Assembly (NCBI RefSeq): GCF_023242945.1
Contig: NZ_JALKFT010000027.1
Location: 5,023 to 69,022 of the forward strand
Source of the DNA: Frankia umida
GTDB lineage: Bacteria; Actinomycetota; Actinomycetes; Frankiales; Frankiaceae
DNA length: 64,000 nucleotides
Direction: 5' to 3'
Shown: positions 36,801-42,979 of the stretch, piece after piece
Layout of the letters: each line of letters begins with the position of its first letter
Position numbering within the stretch: the first letter of the stretch is position 1
Notes under the pieces: generated by a model
The model's input: the letters and a program-made list of their open reading frames with translations, nothing else
Databases searched by the model: none
What the model was told of the DNA's origin: nothing
Made by a program: the position numbers and the translations under genes

Positions 36801-38560
36801 TCGACCAGCTCCCCGGCCCCGACAACGACCGGCCGCCCACCGCCCATCTGAGCGCCACGTTCGAGGACGGCCAGCGGGTCGGCGCGCGGATGCGCGCCCG
36901 CAACGACGTCTGCGCCGGCCCGTGGAGCGACCCCGGCGCCTTCGACCCGCTCGCCGCGACCTGGCTGACGGTGCGTCTCCTGCCCGGTGTCGGCTACGCC
37001 TTCGCCGACGACCTGCCCAGCGGGGTGCGGATCTGGTGGACGCCGGTGAGCGCCGAGGTAGACGGCTACCGGCTCACCCTCACCGACACCGACGCCGAGA
37101 ACCAGCCACCGCTGTCCCACGACGTTCCCGCGGCGGCCGAACCGGGCGTCGGCCCGCTGACCGATCTCACGGTCGGGGCCACGTACGCGGTGTGCGTCCA
37201 GGCCCGGGTGGGACGCTCGTTCGGCCCGCCGTCGGAAACCATCAGGGTCCGCCGCGCTCCGCACACCCCGGCGTCGCTGACCTACCTCGGGTACGACGGC
37301 AGCCGGATCACGGCGAACTGGCAGCCCGCCGACCCGCAGGGCCCGTCGTACGAGGTGGAACTCACCGGCCCGGACGGCACCGTCATGATCGCCACCGAGG
37401 CCACCGGTAACGCCCTCGCACTGGAGTTCCCGCCGCCGGACGTCGCCGACGGGTGGCCCGCCGGCGAGTACAGCCTGCGCCTGCGGGCCAACCGCTGGAA
37501 CGAGCCGGACGGGACCGCCGAGTCGCAGCGGGAGCCGTGGAGCGAGTACGCCCGGATCACCCGCCTCGGCGGTCCGCCGCCCCTCACCGCGGTAACCCGG
37601 TTCGGGGACTCGATCACGGCGAGCTGGGAGCCGGTGGCCGGCGCGGACCTGTACCGGGTCGAACTGCACGGCGCCGGGCCGTCCCCGGCGAAGCTCGTCA
37701 CCCCGTCGACGTCGGTGACACTCCTCGCTCCGGCACCCACGACCACGCCGACACCGCAGACGGATCCGCGGGTGCGTGTCCGCGCGGAGAACGCGCGCGG
37801 CGACCTCCTGCCCGGACCATGGACGGAGCTCGCCGACGCCGTCGCGGGCGGCCAGCCGTTCCTGGAGCTCGCCGGCGAGGGCTGGGGCTCGGTGCGCTAC
37901 CGGACCCGCGACTCCCGCCGCCCCAACGTCGGAGTGAACACCCTGTACAACCTGATGAACGACGGCTTCACCCTCGAGGCGGAGGTCCACGTCGGCGACC
38001 TGACCGGCGAACGCCCGATCCTGCGCGTCGCCCAGGCCGACGGCAGCCCCTACCTCGCGGACGGTCCGTCACTCCTGCTGTTCCTGCGCGACGGCCACGC
38101 CGCCTTCGGGATGACCTGCTACACCTGGGACAGCGGGGTGCCGTCCAACCCACGCTTCCAGGTCATCGCCGCCCCGGAGCCGATCGCGACCGGCACGTGG
38201 ACCCACCTCGCGGTGACCCAGCCCTACAGCGGCCCGACCATCCTCCACGTCGACGGCCAGGAGGTCACCCGCGGCTACTACAGCGCCACCTACCCCGGTT
38301 TCGACGTCTACGAGGTCGGCCGCTCGGGCGAGGACCACTTCCGCGGCTACCTGCGCGAGATCCGCGTGTGGAAGGGCCCGCGCCCACCCGAGGAGATCGG
38401 CGCGACCATCGGCCAGGACCTGCGCCCACGCCTGGGAGACCTCATCCCGCACGGCCTCGGCGCCTACTGGCCACTGCGCGACGGCTCCGGCACCACCGCG
38501 ACCGACGCCATCGACGCCAACAACCTCACCCTGCGCAACACCGCCTGGGGGGCGCCGTAA
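30866..38560 (+). CDS. Giant multidomain protein (2564 residues) with FnIII-like and LamG-like regions
   Basis: The product has no signal peptide. Residues 1-530 are beta-rich repeats with recurring LPPGL, LxLPELSLSLDVE and GxxxDLPTFGELG-type segments. At about 540-585 lies a VPPPTT/VPPATT repeat linker. Similar beta modules continue to about 1380. Residues 1440-1600 are helical and Ala-rich, with one hydrophobic stretch (LVFASVAVAVGFFGSLLSAI, about 1547-1566) and a charged coiled-coil-like segment after it. From about 1605 to 2325 come fibronectin-III-like repeats. The last 235 residues form a LamG/concanavalin-like domain (DGFTLEAEVHVGD, GTWTHLAVTQPYSGPTILHV, LREIRVWKGPRPPEEI). Start TTG 30866, overlapping the HNH stop. 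Some beta segments recall the large DUF6603-type proteins, but this is a guess. Confidence 0.8.
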   Translation: MIIETLADLAGLSADGLTLAAATITVTAGEVTVIGPARVFGGDGSVTATIRPDGSGGLTVTASVATGPTTLRALGARGWLGAEVDVDALPELTVAALTLRTEPERGNIVATAPLPPRAGLLTDPLPLRAGQLRMLLVPGAGSDVGYAEAEITALLAPPATDPATAGAGGGLPVTIDLPGGGLPWRVRGADPVGADLADLAGDLLAVTGVGVAVALPPGLPGAFRLTALETELAPNAARDPLSASFEIATARPWVLVADVLSVDALGARLRLEPRTDIDGAVTGWSTIGSLNGTLTLFGLAIDVEVPVGGGPLELSCRPGVDLPTFGELGDGLAHLLGVDDLSSYLPPGITAIGGVTVDQLALTVDPAAGTLERVSVGLSIPDDVSWSLPYLPGLSLESLSVELVATRPLDEARRAIGGRAIVGTTVAECAVTVDLAREPGSDECLIRLVASDPIGTPELLTLVGLDGAAFAAALPPGLSPVADLGLSRLDIVYSLSARRAVAVHSEVELADTWVLLEDRLELPELSLSLDVERPAPPPSGSAAPASTVPPATTVPPPTTVPPPTTVPPPTTVPPATTVPPSTTVRVALDGELLLGGALFWISAVNDAAAEPTDTEGDGDGVGGSSADAWQVSLALADGEQIVMTDLLTAAAGPLSLPGGFPQIALTGASVRVVPATLATTASLATKATWGPSFAGTTGSMANLSMALAVAAADSSGRRATTLTVAGSLALAPLPTLDAVATIGPDGTALLGVLSSTDARGLDVAAVSDGFAGAGVWSAIPVPAGFTVPGLGAAGGVLLDLTAETLMVFGQANRLGTAALIIQRLPAVAGTSPGGDERTGSPPRAAGFGVTFVLDLADGFRFAHLVPDGAGGPAATLRAAFAAIDAFVGIRHASVSVSSFALPAGGADAPGPYASVARLRAAAAALPTPVAIPAVPVAQVRGRGLNVDGELVLRGGGDVWEMLAVVLETRADTAVIVHATVDPLDPAATVLTADLGEFVLLRTVTVARTRLSYVARDGAPVNVTCAGSVSVPGEATPGRPGTVLLDLTGAFVVTATRASAVLSTTAPLRRPLGMPGIALRSVALQLEWTSQSAPAGSPAGTAPARRLTRFALVGTVTVGSVAELTGEVRFRDGVAALARVGLAGSVGLGEVLSQCVGAGDWSSTGLPDLILRDGELVHVPTGAPAGPDGTPARPGTRLAATVEVLGVDFALAAELTEGTGLTGSIGLGDPLELGFATLLGPAGLAGPRAAVEMRRTAPTILSLGFGLDLFGLRLRDGRLSYTAATATRAAVYAGQITYDGTSTPLGSTFTLAVEWTETGGFRVTDWPALPTLPDIDLVGLLESIGSGDPCGALGALGIGPDIVTGQCRTNIRLSPVPAASATASGAASGEEPAGPRERARARLDVDVYYDVSVRTPAGPVLLNPGMDPLTISTTIEAPASADLGDLAAMIVNTVLGGVAGIVHAILDDPAALVELTGAIALEHLSSKAIGALICRGADDPALRRQYSERHAENPDDPNSGEAELARAAQLTARTAEAATAQAAATSAELVFASVAVAVGFFGSLLSAITRFFGAESDEERDARHKRERAQALAAQAAAAVRAKLRITEVSLTATAAHTLRASWPDVPGDQVSYEPELVVSDGDGANRVTVLARPQGQNATSIEVTDARLGPGRRVTLRVTASIPKPTNPFDRYVGAVAETTYLMPSYDLRDLGVEQVGAGLSLWWHSGATAPGGWRVSLTPAARPVPAAPAGADDEEAGEPDAHGDDTEPHVTTPIVMTLPGDGPAAWSTPDGLPAETPIEITVTATGTAYPVAPITTTVTLFDAQAPADLRLFLDVAEHAVVLSWPDAPRYPDGGYRVELLATGTAAAGTDAAAPLVLDAATVLDRERRGDATFTDPGFTPGGAVRARVGSRAADGRLVWGEPRDLTLPTLDAPTISEVRFDRSAVVVVATSVAGATDYDASLVDGDGAPWPQWVDGYVDQLPGPDNDRPPTAHLSATFEDGQRVGARMRARNDVCAGPWSDPGAFDPLAATWLTVRLLPGVGYAFADDLPSGVRIWWTPVSAEVDGYRLTLTDTDAENQPPLSHDVPAAAEPGVGPLTDLTVGATYAVCVQARVGRSFGPPSETIRVRRAPHTPASLTYLGYDGSRITANWQPADPQGPSYEVELTGPDGTVMIATEATGNALALEFPPPDVADGWPAGEYSLRLRANRWNEPDGTAESQREPWSEYARITRLGGPPPLTAVTRFGDSITASWEPVAGADLYRVELHGAGPSPAKLVTPSTSVTLLAPAPTTTPTPQTDPRVRVRAENARGDLLPGPWTELADAVAGGQPFLELAGEGWGSVRYRTRDSRRPNVGVNTLYNLMNDGFTLEAEVHVGDLTGERPILRVAQADGSPYLADGPSLLLFLRDGHAAFGMTCYTWDSGVPSNPRFQVIAAPEPIATGTWTHLAVTQPYSGPTILHVDGQEVTRGYYSATYPGFDVYEVGRSGEDHFRGYLREIRVWKGPRPPEEIGATIGQDLRPRLGDLIPHGLGAYWPLRDGSGTTATDAIDANNLTLRNTAWGAP

Positions 38561-38628
38561 GTACGGCCCGGGGCACACCTGGCCGACCTCGGTCTCCCGA
38601 CCTGTGCCTACCTCAGCGGTGCCAAGAC

Positions 38629-38725
38629 CCGCGCTCGGCGAGGGTCACAACGGGTTGGTGCGGTAGACATCCCGTACGGGCCGCAGCCGCGGCGCCGGGC
38701 GTCCGCGCTCGGCGAGGGTCACAAC
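38629..38725. repeat. 23-bp direct repeat pair after the giant gene
   Basis: A perfect 23-bp sequence beginning CCGCGCTCGGCGAGGG and ending TCACAAC occurs at 38629-38651 and 38703-38725, 74 bases apart, between the giant gene and the next small gene. Its role is unknown; a recombination scar or regulatory pair is possible. Confidence 0.85.
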
Positions 38726-38763
38726 TGAGCTGCGCAGCGACGCCGGTAACCGAAGGAGACCCG

Positions 38764-39018
38764 TTGACGGACAGGGACCTGCGCGCCCAGGCCGACTATG
38801 ACACCGGCGAGGTGCGCATCATCCGGCACCAGAATGATGAGGGCGAGAGCATCGGTAACACCGGCGTCGCCCGGCTCGGCCGGCCAGACCGCGAGGCCGA
38901 CCTTGGCTCGCTCGAACGGGCCGCCGACCTGCTGCTCGCCGAGGTCGGGCTGAAGCGCACCGGCCCATGGCGTCGGGGACGGCAGTGGAAGATCGCAGCC
39001 ACGGTCATCGACACCTAG
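38764..39018 (+). CDS. Small conserved-looking hypothetical protein (84 residues)
   Basis: The frame LTDRDLRAQADYDTGEVRII RHQNDEGESIGNTGVARLG... ends AEVGLKRTGPWRRGRQWKIA ATVIDT. The start is taken as TTG 38764 because GAAGGAGA lies at ideal spacing and no ATG or GTG is available. Composition is charged, soluble and without repeats, which suggests a real protein. I do not recognise the family. It lies 200 bases after the giant gene in the same direction, separated by the direct repeats. Confidence 0.6.
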   Translation: MTDRDLRAQADYDTGEVRIIRHQNDEGESIGNTGVARLGRPDREADLGSLERAADLLLAEVGLKRTGPWRRGRQWKIAATVIDT

Positions 39019-39029
39019 TCCGCTGTTGA

Positions 39030-39192
39030 AGACCAGGTCCAGCAGCGCACCGGCGGCCTGCGTGACACGGTCGGTGTCGCGGCCGGTGAGATAGATGATG
39101 TCCGCAGCAGTCAGCTGTTGGGAGAGACTCTCGATCAGGGCCAGGGCCAGGCCCTGGGTGGCGTGGGTGACCAGGGCGACTTTCGGTGCCAT
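39030..39192 (-). pseudogene. Short-chain dehydrogenase N-terminal fragment
   Basis: ATG 39192 opens MAPKVALVTHATQGLALALI then ESLSQQLTAADIIYLTGRDT and DRVTQAAGALLD. This is the start of an SDR fold (LVTGATxGLGxAL...), with the glycine motif altered (THATQGLA). The match stops after about 52 codons and the rest of the enzyme is missing. Confidence 0.65.
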
Positions 39193-39268
39193 GACTGTCC
39201 TTCTGACCCCGCGGCCGGGACGGCCTGGCGTCGACGTGCCAGGTGGGTGATAAGAGGAACATGAACGG

Positions 39269-39568
39269 ATGTCCGACGTCCGGTGGAAGAGCGACCCCGA
39301 AGAGCATGACTACCCCGCGGCGGCGGCCTATCTGGGGCTTCTGGCCGGGCCCGAGGAGATCGTCGCCCGCAAGGCATTGTCTCCGGTGCTACTGGTTCGC
39401 GGCGACCTGATGTCGGGACGGGCACTACAGGTCGCCGACGGCTACCACCGGGTCTGCGCGAGTTACCACACCGACGAGAACACCGAGATCCCCTGCCGGC
39501 TGGCGGCCCCCAGCACCCGCCCGAGCCAGCTGACCCAGCCAGGGGCCCCAGCGGCGGAGCAGGAGTGA
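39269..39568 (+). CDS. Hypothetical ParB-like-motif protein, apparently shortened
   Basis: The 99-residue product begins MSDVRWKSDPEEHDYPAAAA YLGLL and contains KALSPVLLVRGDL and LQVADGYHRVCASYHTDENT EIPCRL. This resembles a family of about 120-residue proteins with a ParB/sulfiredoxin-like V-A-D-G-Y-H-R core, in which a stretch of about 35 residues separates the two parts; here that stretch is missing in frame. The start is ATG 39269 with AAGAGGA upstream. Its stop overlaps the GTG of the antiporter gene. The C-terminal 15 residues look non-native. Function is unknown. Confidence 0.6.
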   Translation: MSDVRWKSDPEEHDYPAAAAYLGLLAGPEEIVARKALSPVLLVRGDLMSGRALQVADGYHRVCASYHTDENTEIPCRLAAPSTRPSQLTQPGAPAAEQE

Positions 39569-40749
39569 GTTTCGCCCTTCTGGCACTGGTCTGCCTGGCC
39601 GGGATCACCGGTCCGCTGCTGGCGCTCCCGCACCGCTGGCGACTGCCCGTCGTGGTCGGTGAGCTCCTGGCCGGGATCTTCCTCGGCCCGATGGGCGTGG
39701 GATGCCTGGACCCGACCGCGTCCACCTTCGCGTTCCTGGCCAACGTCGGGTTCGCGCTGGTGATGTTCGTCGCCGGCTCGCATGTCCCGGTGGGTGACCG
39801 TGGCCTTCGGCGGGCGCTGCCGGTCGGGCTGCGCCGTGCCGCCGCCGTGGGGGCGGCGTCCGTTCCCGTCGCTCTGGCCATCTCCACGGTCTTCGGCACC
39901 GGCCACCCGGCCCTGTACGCCGTGCTGCTGTCCTCGTCCTCCGCCGCCCTCGTCCTGCCCATCCTCGACGCGCTACGGCTCAAGGGCACCGCGGTCCTGC
40001 AGTTGCTGCCCCAGGTGGCCATCGCCGACGCCGTGTGCATCGTCGCCCTGCCCCTGGCGATCGATCCGACCAGGGCGGGCCGCGCGGCCATCGGGGCCGT
40101 CGTGGTGCTGGTCTGCGCCGGTGCGCTGTTCGCCGTCCTGCGCGAGACCGAACGCCGTGGGTGGCGTAGAAAGCTCCACCACCTGTCGGAACGACGCAAG
40201 TTCGCCCTGGAACTGCGGATCAATCTCGCCCTGTTGTTCGGTCTGGCCGCCATCGCCCAGACCTCCCAGGTGTCGATCATGCTGGCCGGGTTCGCCTTCG
40301 GTCTGGCCGTAGCCGCCGCCGGTGAACCGCGCCGCCTGGCCCGCCAGCTCTTCGCCATCACGGAAGGCTTCTTCGGCCCGCTGTTCTTCCTCTGGCTCGG
40401 AGCGTCCCTGGACCTGCGGGCGCTCGCCCAGCGCCCCGCCCTGATCGGGCTCGGCCTGGCGCTCGGTCTCGGGGCTGTCGTGTGTCACCTCGTCAACCGT
40501 CTGATCGGCCAGCCGGCAGCACTCGGTGCGCTGGCCGCCGCGCAACTCGGCGTGCCGGTCGCGGCCGCGACCCTCGGTGCGCAGTCGCACCTGCTGGCCA
40601 CCGGCGAACCAGCCGCCCTTGTCCTCGGCGCCCTCGTCACGATCGCCGTCACCTCTGTGGCAGCAGCACTCGCCGGCCGCGGTCCCGTCACGCCGGTCGA
40701 CCCGGCCGGACCCACCCCAACCGACAAGCCGGATCCCAGGCCAACCTGA
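39565..40749 (+). CDS. CPA2-family cation:proton antiporter (Kef/Nha-like)
   Basis: The 394-residue inner-membrane protein has about 12 hydrophobic spans. It starts SFALLALVCLAGITGPLLAL, then PVVVGELLAGIFLGPMGVGC, which is the conserved first part of Na+/H+ exchangers. Mid-membrane SSSSAALVLPILDAL and VAIADAVCIVALPLAID carry the acidic exchange site (Ala-Asp). GFFGPLFFLWLGASLDLRAL is the typical last-third motif. It lacks a C-terminal RCK/TrkA-N domain. The start is GTG 39565, overlapping the stop of the preceding gene, so the two are translationally coupled. It would exchange Na+ or K+ for protons. Confidence 0.87.
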   Translation: MSFALLALVCLAGITGPLLALPHRWRLPVVVGELLAGIFLGPMGVGCLDPTASTFAFLANVGFALVMFVAGSHVPVGDRGLRRALPVGLRRAAAVGAASVPVALAISTVFGTGHPALYAVLLSSSSAALVLPILDALRLKGTAVLQLLPQVAIADAVCIVALPLAIDPTRAGRAAIGAVVVLVCAGALFAVLRETERRGWRRKLHHLSERRKFALELRINLALLFGLAAIAQTSQVSIMLAGFAFGLAVAAAGEPRRLARQLFAITEGFFGPLFFLWLGASLDLRALAQRPALIGLGLALGLGAVVCHLVNRLIGQPAALGALAAAQLGVPVAAATLGAQSHLLATGEPAALVLGALVTIAVTSVAAALAGRGPVTPVDPAGPTPTDKPDPRPT

Positions 40750-40818
40750 CCGCGGGTGACGGCCGCCAGCAGCCACGAGCAGGAGGAGGGCGACGAGAAG
40801 CGCCGTAGGATCACTGCC

Positions 40819-41259
40819 GTGACCGACGTTCTGCGGCCGGTACCGGCCCTGCGCCGACCAGACCTGCTCGCGGCAGCGACCGCGGCGGCGCTGGCCGCCT
40901 GGCCGCAGGCGGCGTCCGCGCCGCCCGCCGAGCAGGTTGAGGTGGCGGAGATCGACCCCGAGCTGGCCGACACCGCGGCCTTCTGCGCGCGCTACGGGGT
41001 GGAGCCGGCCGACTCGGCGAACTGCGTCATCGTCGCCGCTCGGCGCGGAGCCGAGACCACGCTCGCGGCGTGCGTCGTTCTCGCGACGACCCGGGCGGAT
41101 GTGAACGGGCTGGTCCGGCGCCGGCTGGCTGCCCGCAAGGTGTCGTTCGCCCCGATGGACACCGCCGTGTCCAGCACCGGGATGGAGTACGGCGGCATCA
41201 CCCCGGTGGGACTGCCAGCCGCCTGGCGGGCCCGACGGCAGACCGTCGTTCCCGCATGA
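40819..41259 (+). CDS. YbaK/EbsC-type aminoacyl-tRNA editing domain, C-terminally truncated
   Basis: The 146-residue frame has the editing-domain pattern ADSANCVIVAARRGAETTLA, ACVVLATTRADVNGLVRRRL, then ARKVSFAPMDTAVSSTGMEY and GGITPVGLPAAW. Intact members have about 45 more residues after GLPxxW; here the frame changes to RARRQTVVPA and stops. Directly after the stop lies a misplaced copy of another gene's 5' end, so recombination probably removed the tail. The start is GTG 40819 (VTDVLRPVPALRR). It would hydrolyse mischarged tRNA if folded, but activity is doubtful. Confidence 0.7.
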   Translation: MTDVLRPVPALRRPDLLAAATAAALAAWPQAASAPPAEQVEVAEIDPELADTAAFCARYGVEPADSANCVIVAARRGAETTLAACVVLATTRADVNGLVRRRLAARKVSFAPMDTAVSSTGMEYGGITPVGLPAAWRARRQTVVPA

Positions 41260-41334
41260 CGAGTCGGCAAAGCGCGCCTGCCGCCGCGCCGAGCAGCCGA
41301 CCTGTACCGCCGACGTTGTACGACAAGCACCCCA

Positions 41335-41507
41335 GTACGCGAGATCTGGATCAAGGGCGACACGTCCTTGAAGCCGGTCGGATACCAGCAGCCCTGAAAC
41401 AACGAGGGCAGTACGTTCGTTCGACCCGGACCATGATCCTGGGCTCTTACGCACCACAGGCCGGCCGATGGCCCGGAAACCAGACCGACCGGTTCTACCC
41501 TGGCCAC
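41335..41507 (-). pseudogene. Duplicated 5' fragment of the BNR/sialidase-like lipoprotein gene
   Basis: Bases 41335-41500 match 57652-57817 with only scattered substitutions (about nine in ten bases by eye). Leftward the fragment encodes VRAQDHGPGRTNVLPSLFQG and YPTGFKDVSPLIQISRTGVL, corresponding to residues about 40-95 of the 56487-57935 product. Neither signal peptide nor the rest of the protein is present. Confidence 0.85.
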
Positions 41508-41594
41508 CGCCGTCCGAAGAACGCACCTGCACCGCCTGACACCGCCACAGTGCTATGACGAAGAGGGCGGTATGGCACGGTGAGGGGTGGGCGG

Positions 41595-42407
41595 ATGGCG
41601 GACGGTCTGGGGACGGACGATCTGGGGGCGGCCGGGCTGCGGTTCGAGCGGGACGGCGCCATCGGCTGGTGTGTCATCGACCGACCGGCGGCGCGTAACG
41701 CGCTGACGCCGGCCATGTACTTCGGGATCAAACGGGCGGTGTGGCTGGTCAACCGGGATCCGGACCTGGCCGCGCTCGTCATCACCGGCACGGGTGACGT
41801 GTTCGCCCCGGGTGGCGATCTGGGTGGCCGGTCCGAGCCGGGGGATTCGCTGCCGCCCGGTCTCGACGGTCCGGACATCCTGCCGTTCGTCACCGTCCGG
41901 GACAGTCAGGCCCCGGTGGTGGCCGCGGTGAACGGCATCTGCCAGGGCGGGGGGCTGCTGATCGCGATGCTGGCCGACATCGCGGTGGCCAGCGACCGGG
42001 CGACGTTTCGGGTTCCGGAGCTGCTGCGGGGCATCATCGACGCGACCTACGCCGCCGTTCTGCCCGCCCATGTCGGCGTCGCGGTGGCACGTGACCTGAT
42101 GCTGTCGGCCCGCCGGTTCGACGCCACCGAGGCGCAGCGCCTCGGCGTGATCAGCCGGGTCGTGCCGCACGAGCAGCTGCGGGACGCGGCGGTCCAGGCC
42201 GTCCGGGAGATCGTGCAGACCGCTCCGGACACCCGGATGCACGTCAAGCGCATGCTCGGCGAGCACTACCGGCCGATCGACTACCCGACGATGTTCTGGG
42301 GCCTGCAGCACTCCCCCGAACCTCGGGAGGGCATGCGCGCCTTCATGGACAAGCGTGCGCCGGCCTGGATTCCCGGCGAGTTCGCCTCCCGCGACGACCG
42401 GCGCTGA
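41595..42407 (+). CDS. Enoyl-CoA hydratase/isomerase family protein
   Basis: The 270-residue crotonase-fold enzyme would hydrate or isomerise an acyl-CoA. Visible are IDRPAARNALTPAMYFGIKR, ALVITGTGDVFAPGGDLGGR (oxyanion-hole loop 1), PVVAAVNGICQGGGLLIAML ADIAVAS (loop 2), and the C-terminal GLQHSPEPREGMRAFMDKRA PAW. The position of the usual second catalytic glutamate is occupied within FRVPELLRGIIDATYAAVLP. The start is ATG 41595, nine bases after GAGG; a GTG at 41580 is possible. It stands alone and ends at a strong hairpin. Confidence 0.88.
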   Translation: MADGLGTDDLGAAGLRFERDGAIGWCVIDRPAARNALTPAMYFGIKRAVWLVNRDPDLAALVITGTGDVFAPGGDLGGRSEPGDSLPPGLDGPDILPFVTVRDSQAPVVAAVNGICQGGGLLIAMLADIAVASDRATFRVPELLRGIIDATYAAVLPAHVGVAVARDLMLSARRFDATEAQRLGVISRVVPHEQLRDAAVQAVREIVQTAPDTRMHVKRMLGEHYRPIDYPTMFWGLQHSPEPREGMRAFMDKRAPAWIPGEFASRDDRR

Positions 42408-42422
42408 CATGTCATACGGGCA

Positions 42423-42453
42423 GGCGGCGAGCCGACCCGTTCGGCCCGCCGCC
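42423..42453 (+). terminator. Hairpin terminator after the crotonase gene
   Basis: GGCGGCGAGCCGA (42423-42435) pairs with TCGGCCCGCCGCC (42441-42453) with a single A/C mismatch and a five-base loop, 16 bases after the stop codon. Confidence 0.6.
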
Positions 42454-42629
42454 ACATCGTTGCCAGCGCATGAGCCGACGTTCTCGAAAGCCGCGTGACC
42501 TGGCCGCTGACCGGGCAGCCGTTCTGAATCTGCGGGTCAACGCCAGAACAACCCCGCTCGGATTCGACGAGCAGGTGCCCGAGTTCAGCTGATCCACAGA
42601 GGCCGCGGGTTTCGCCGCCGCTGTCGGCC

Positions 42630-42790
42630 GGGCTGGAGCCCGCCGTCGACACCGCGTTCTGGCCCCTCAACGCGATCGCGCTCGGCGGGGCCGGCCTGCT
42701 CATCCGGTTACGGCTGCCACGGCATCGGATCGGGTTGCTGCTGGCCGGCCTCGGTCTGGAGGCCGGCCTGGTCGAGCTGCTGGAGGGGCG
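42630..42790 (+). pseudogene. Membrane fragment of a sensor kinase-like protein
   Basis: The plus strand reads GLEPAVDTAFWPLNAIALGG then AGLLIRLRLPRHRIGLLLAG LGLEAGLVELLEG. The hydrophobic spans with a basic NPVGWLL-like loop resemble the N-terminal membrane region of actinomycete histidine kinases. No kinase domain follows. It joins directly to a fragment of a different gene. Confidence 0.35.
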
Positions 42791-42793
42791 TCG

Positions 42794-42922
42794 ATGGCCG
42801 ACGGGCCGGCCATCGCGCTGCCGCTCGTCGACGCGCTGGCTGATGACCCGGCGCTGCGCGGCTACCACCTGCTGCCGACCGTGCGGGCCGACCTGCTGGC
42901 CCGCGCCGCCGCCCTCGACTGA
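42794..42922 (+). pseudogene. C-terminal fragment of an ECF sigma factor
   Basis: The plus strand reads DGPAIALPLVDALADDPALR then GYHLLPTVRADLLARAAALD and stop. This is the DUF6596-type C-terminal region of ECF41-like sigma factors (DDPALxGYHLLPAVRADLL). Only about 42 codons remain. Confidence 0.5.
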
Positions 42923-42979
42923 GCGGGGGACCAACCGGGGCTTGACCCTGACCCTGCGTCAGGCCTCCAGCATGGCGGC

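Noticed and set aside
35024..37990. Very long open frame antisense to the giant gene (988 codons)
   Set aside because: Arg/Gly/Ala-rich, no family motif, and mirrors the codon structure of the sense gene; long antisense frames are common at this GC content.
28025..38560. Prophage or tail-module interpretation of the giant operon
   Set aside because: No capsid, terminase, portal, sheath or lysis gene is seen in the window; the idea is kept only as a secondary possibility.
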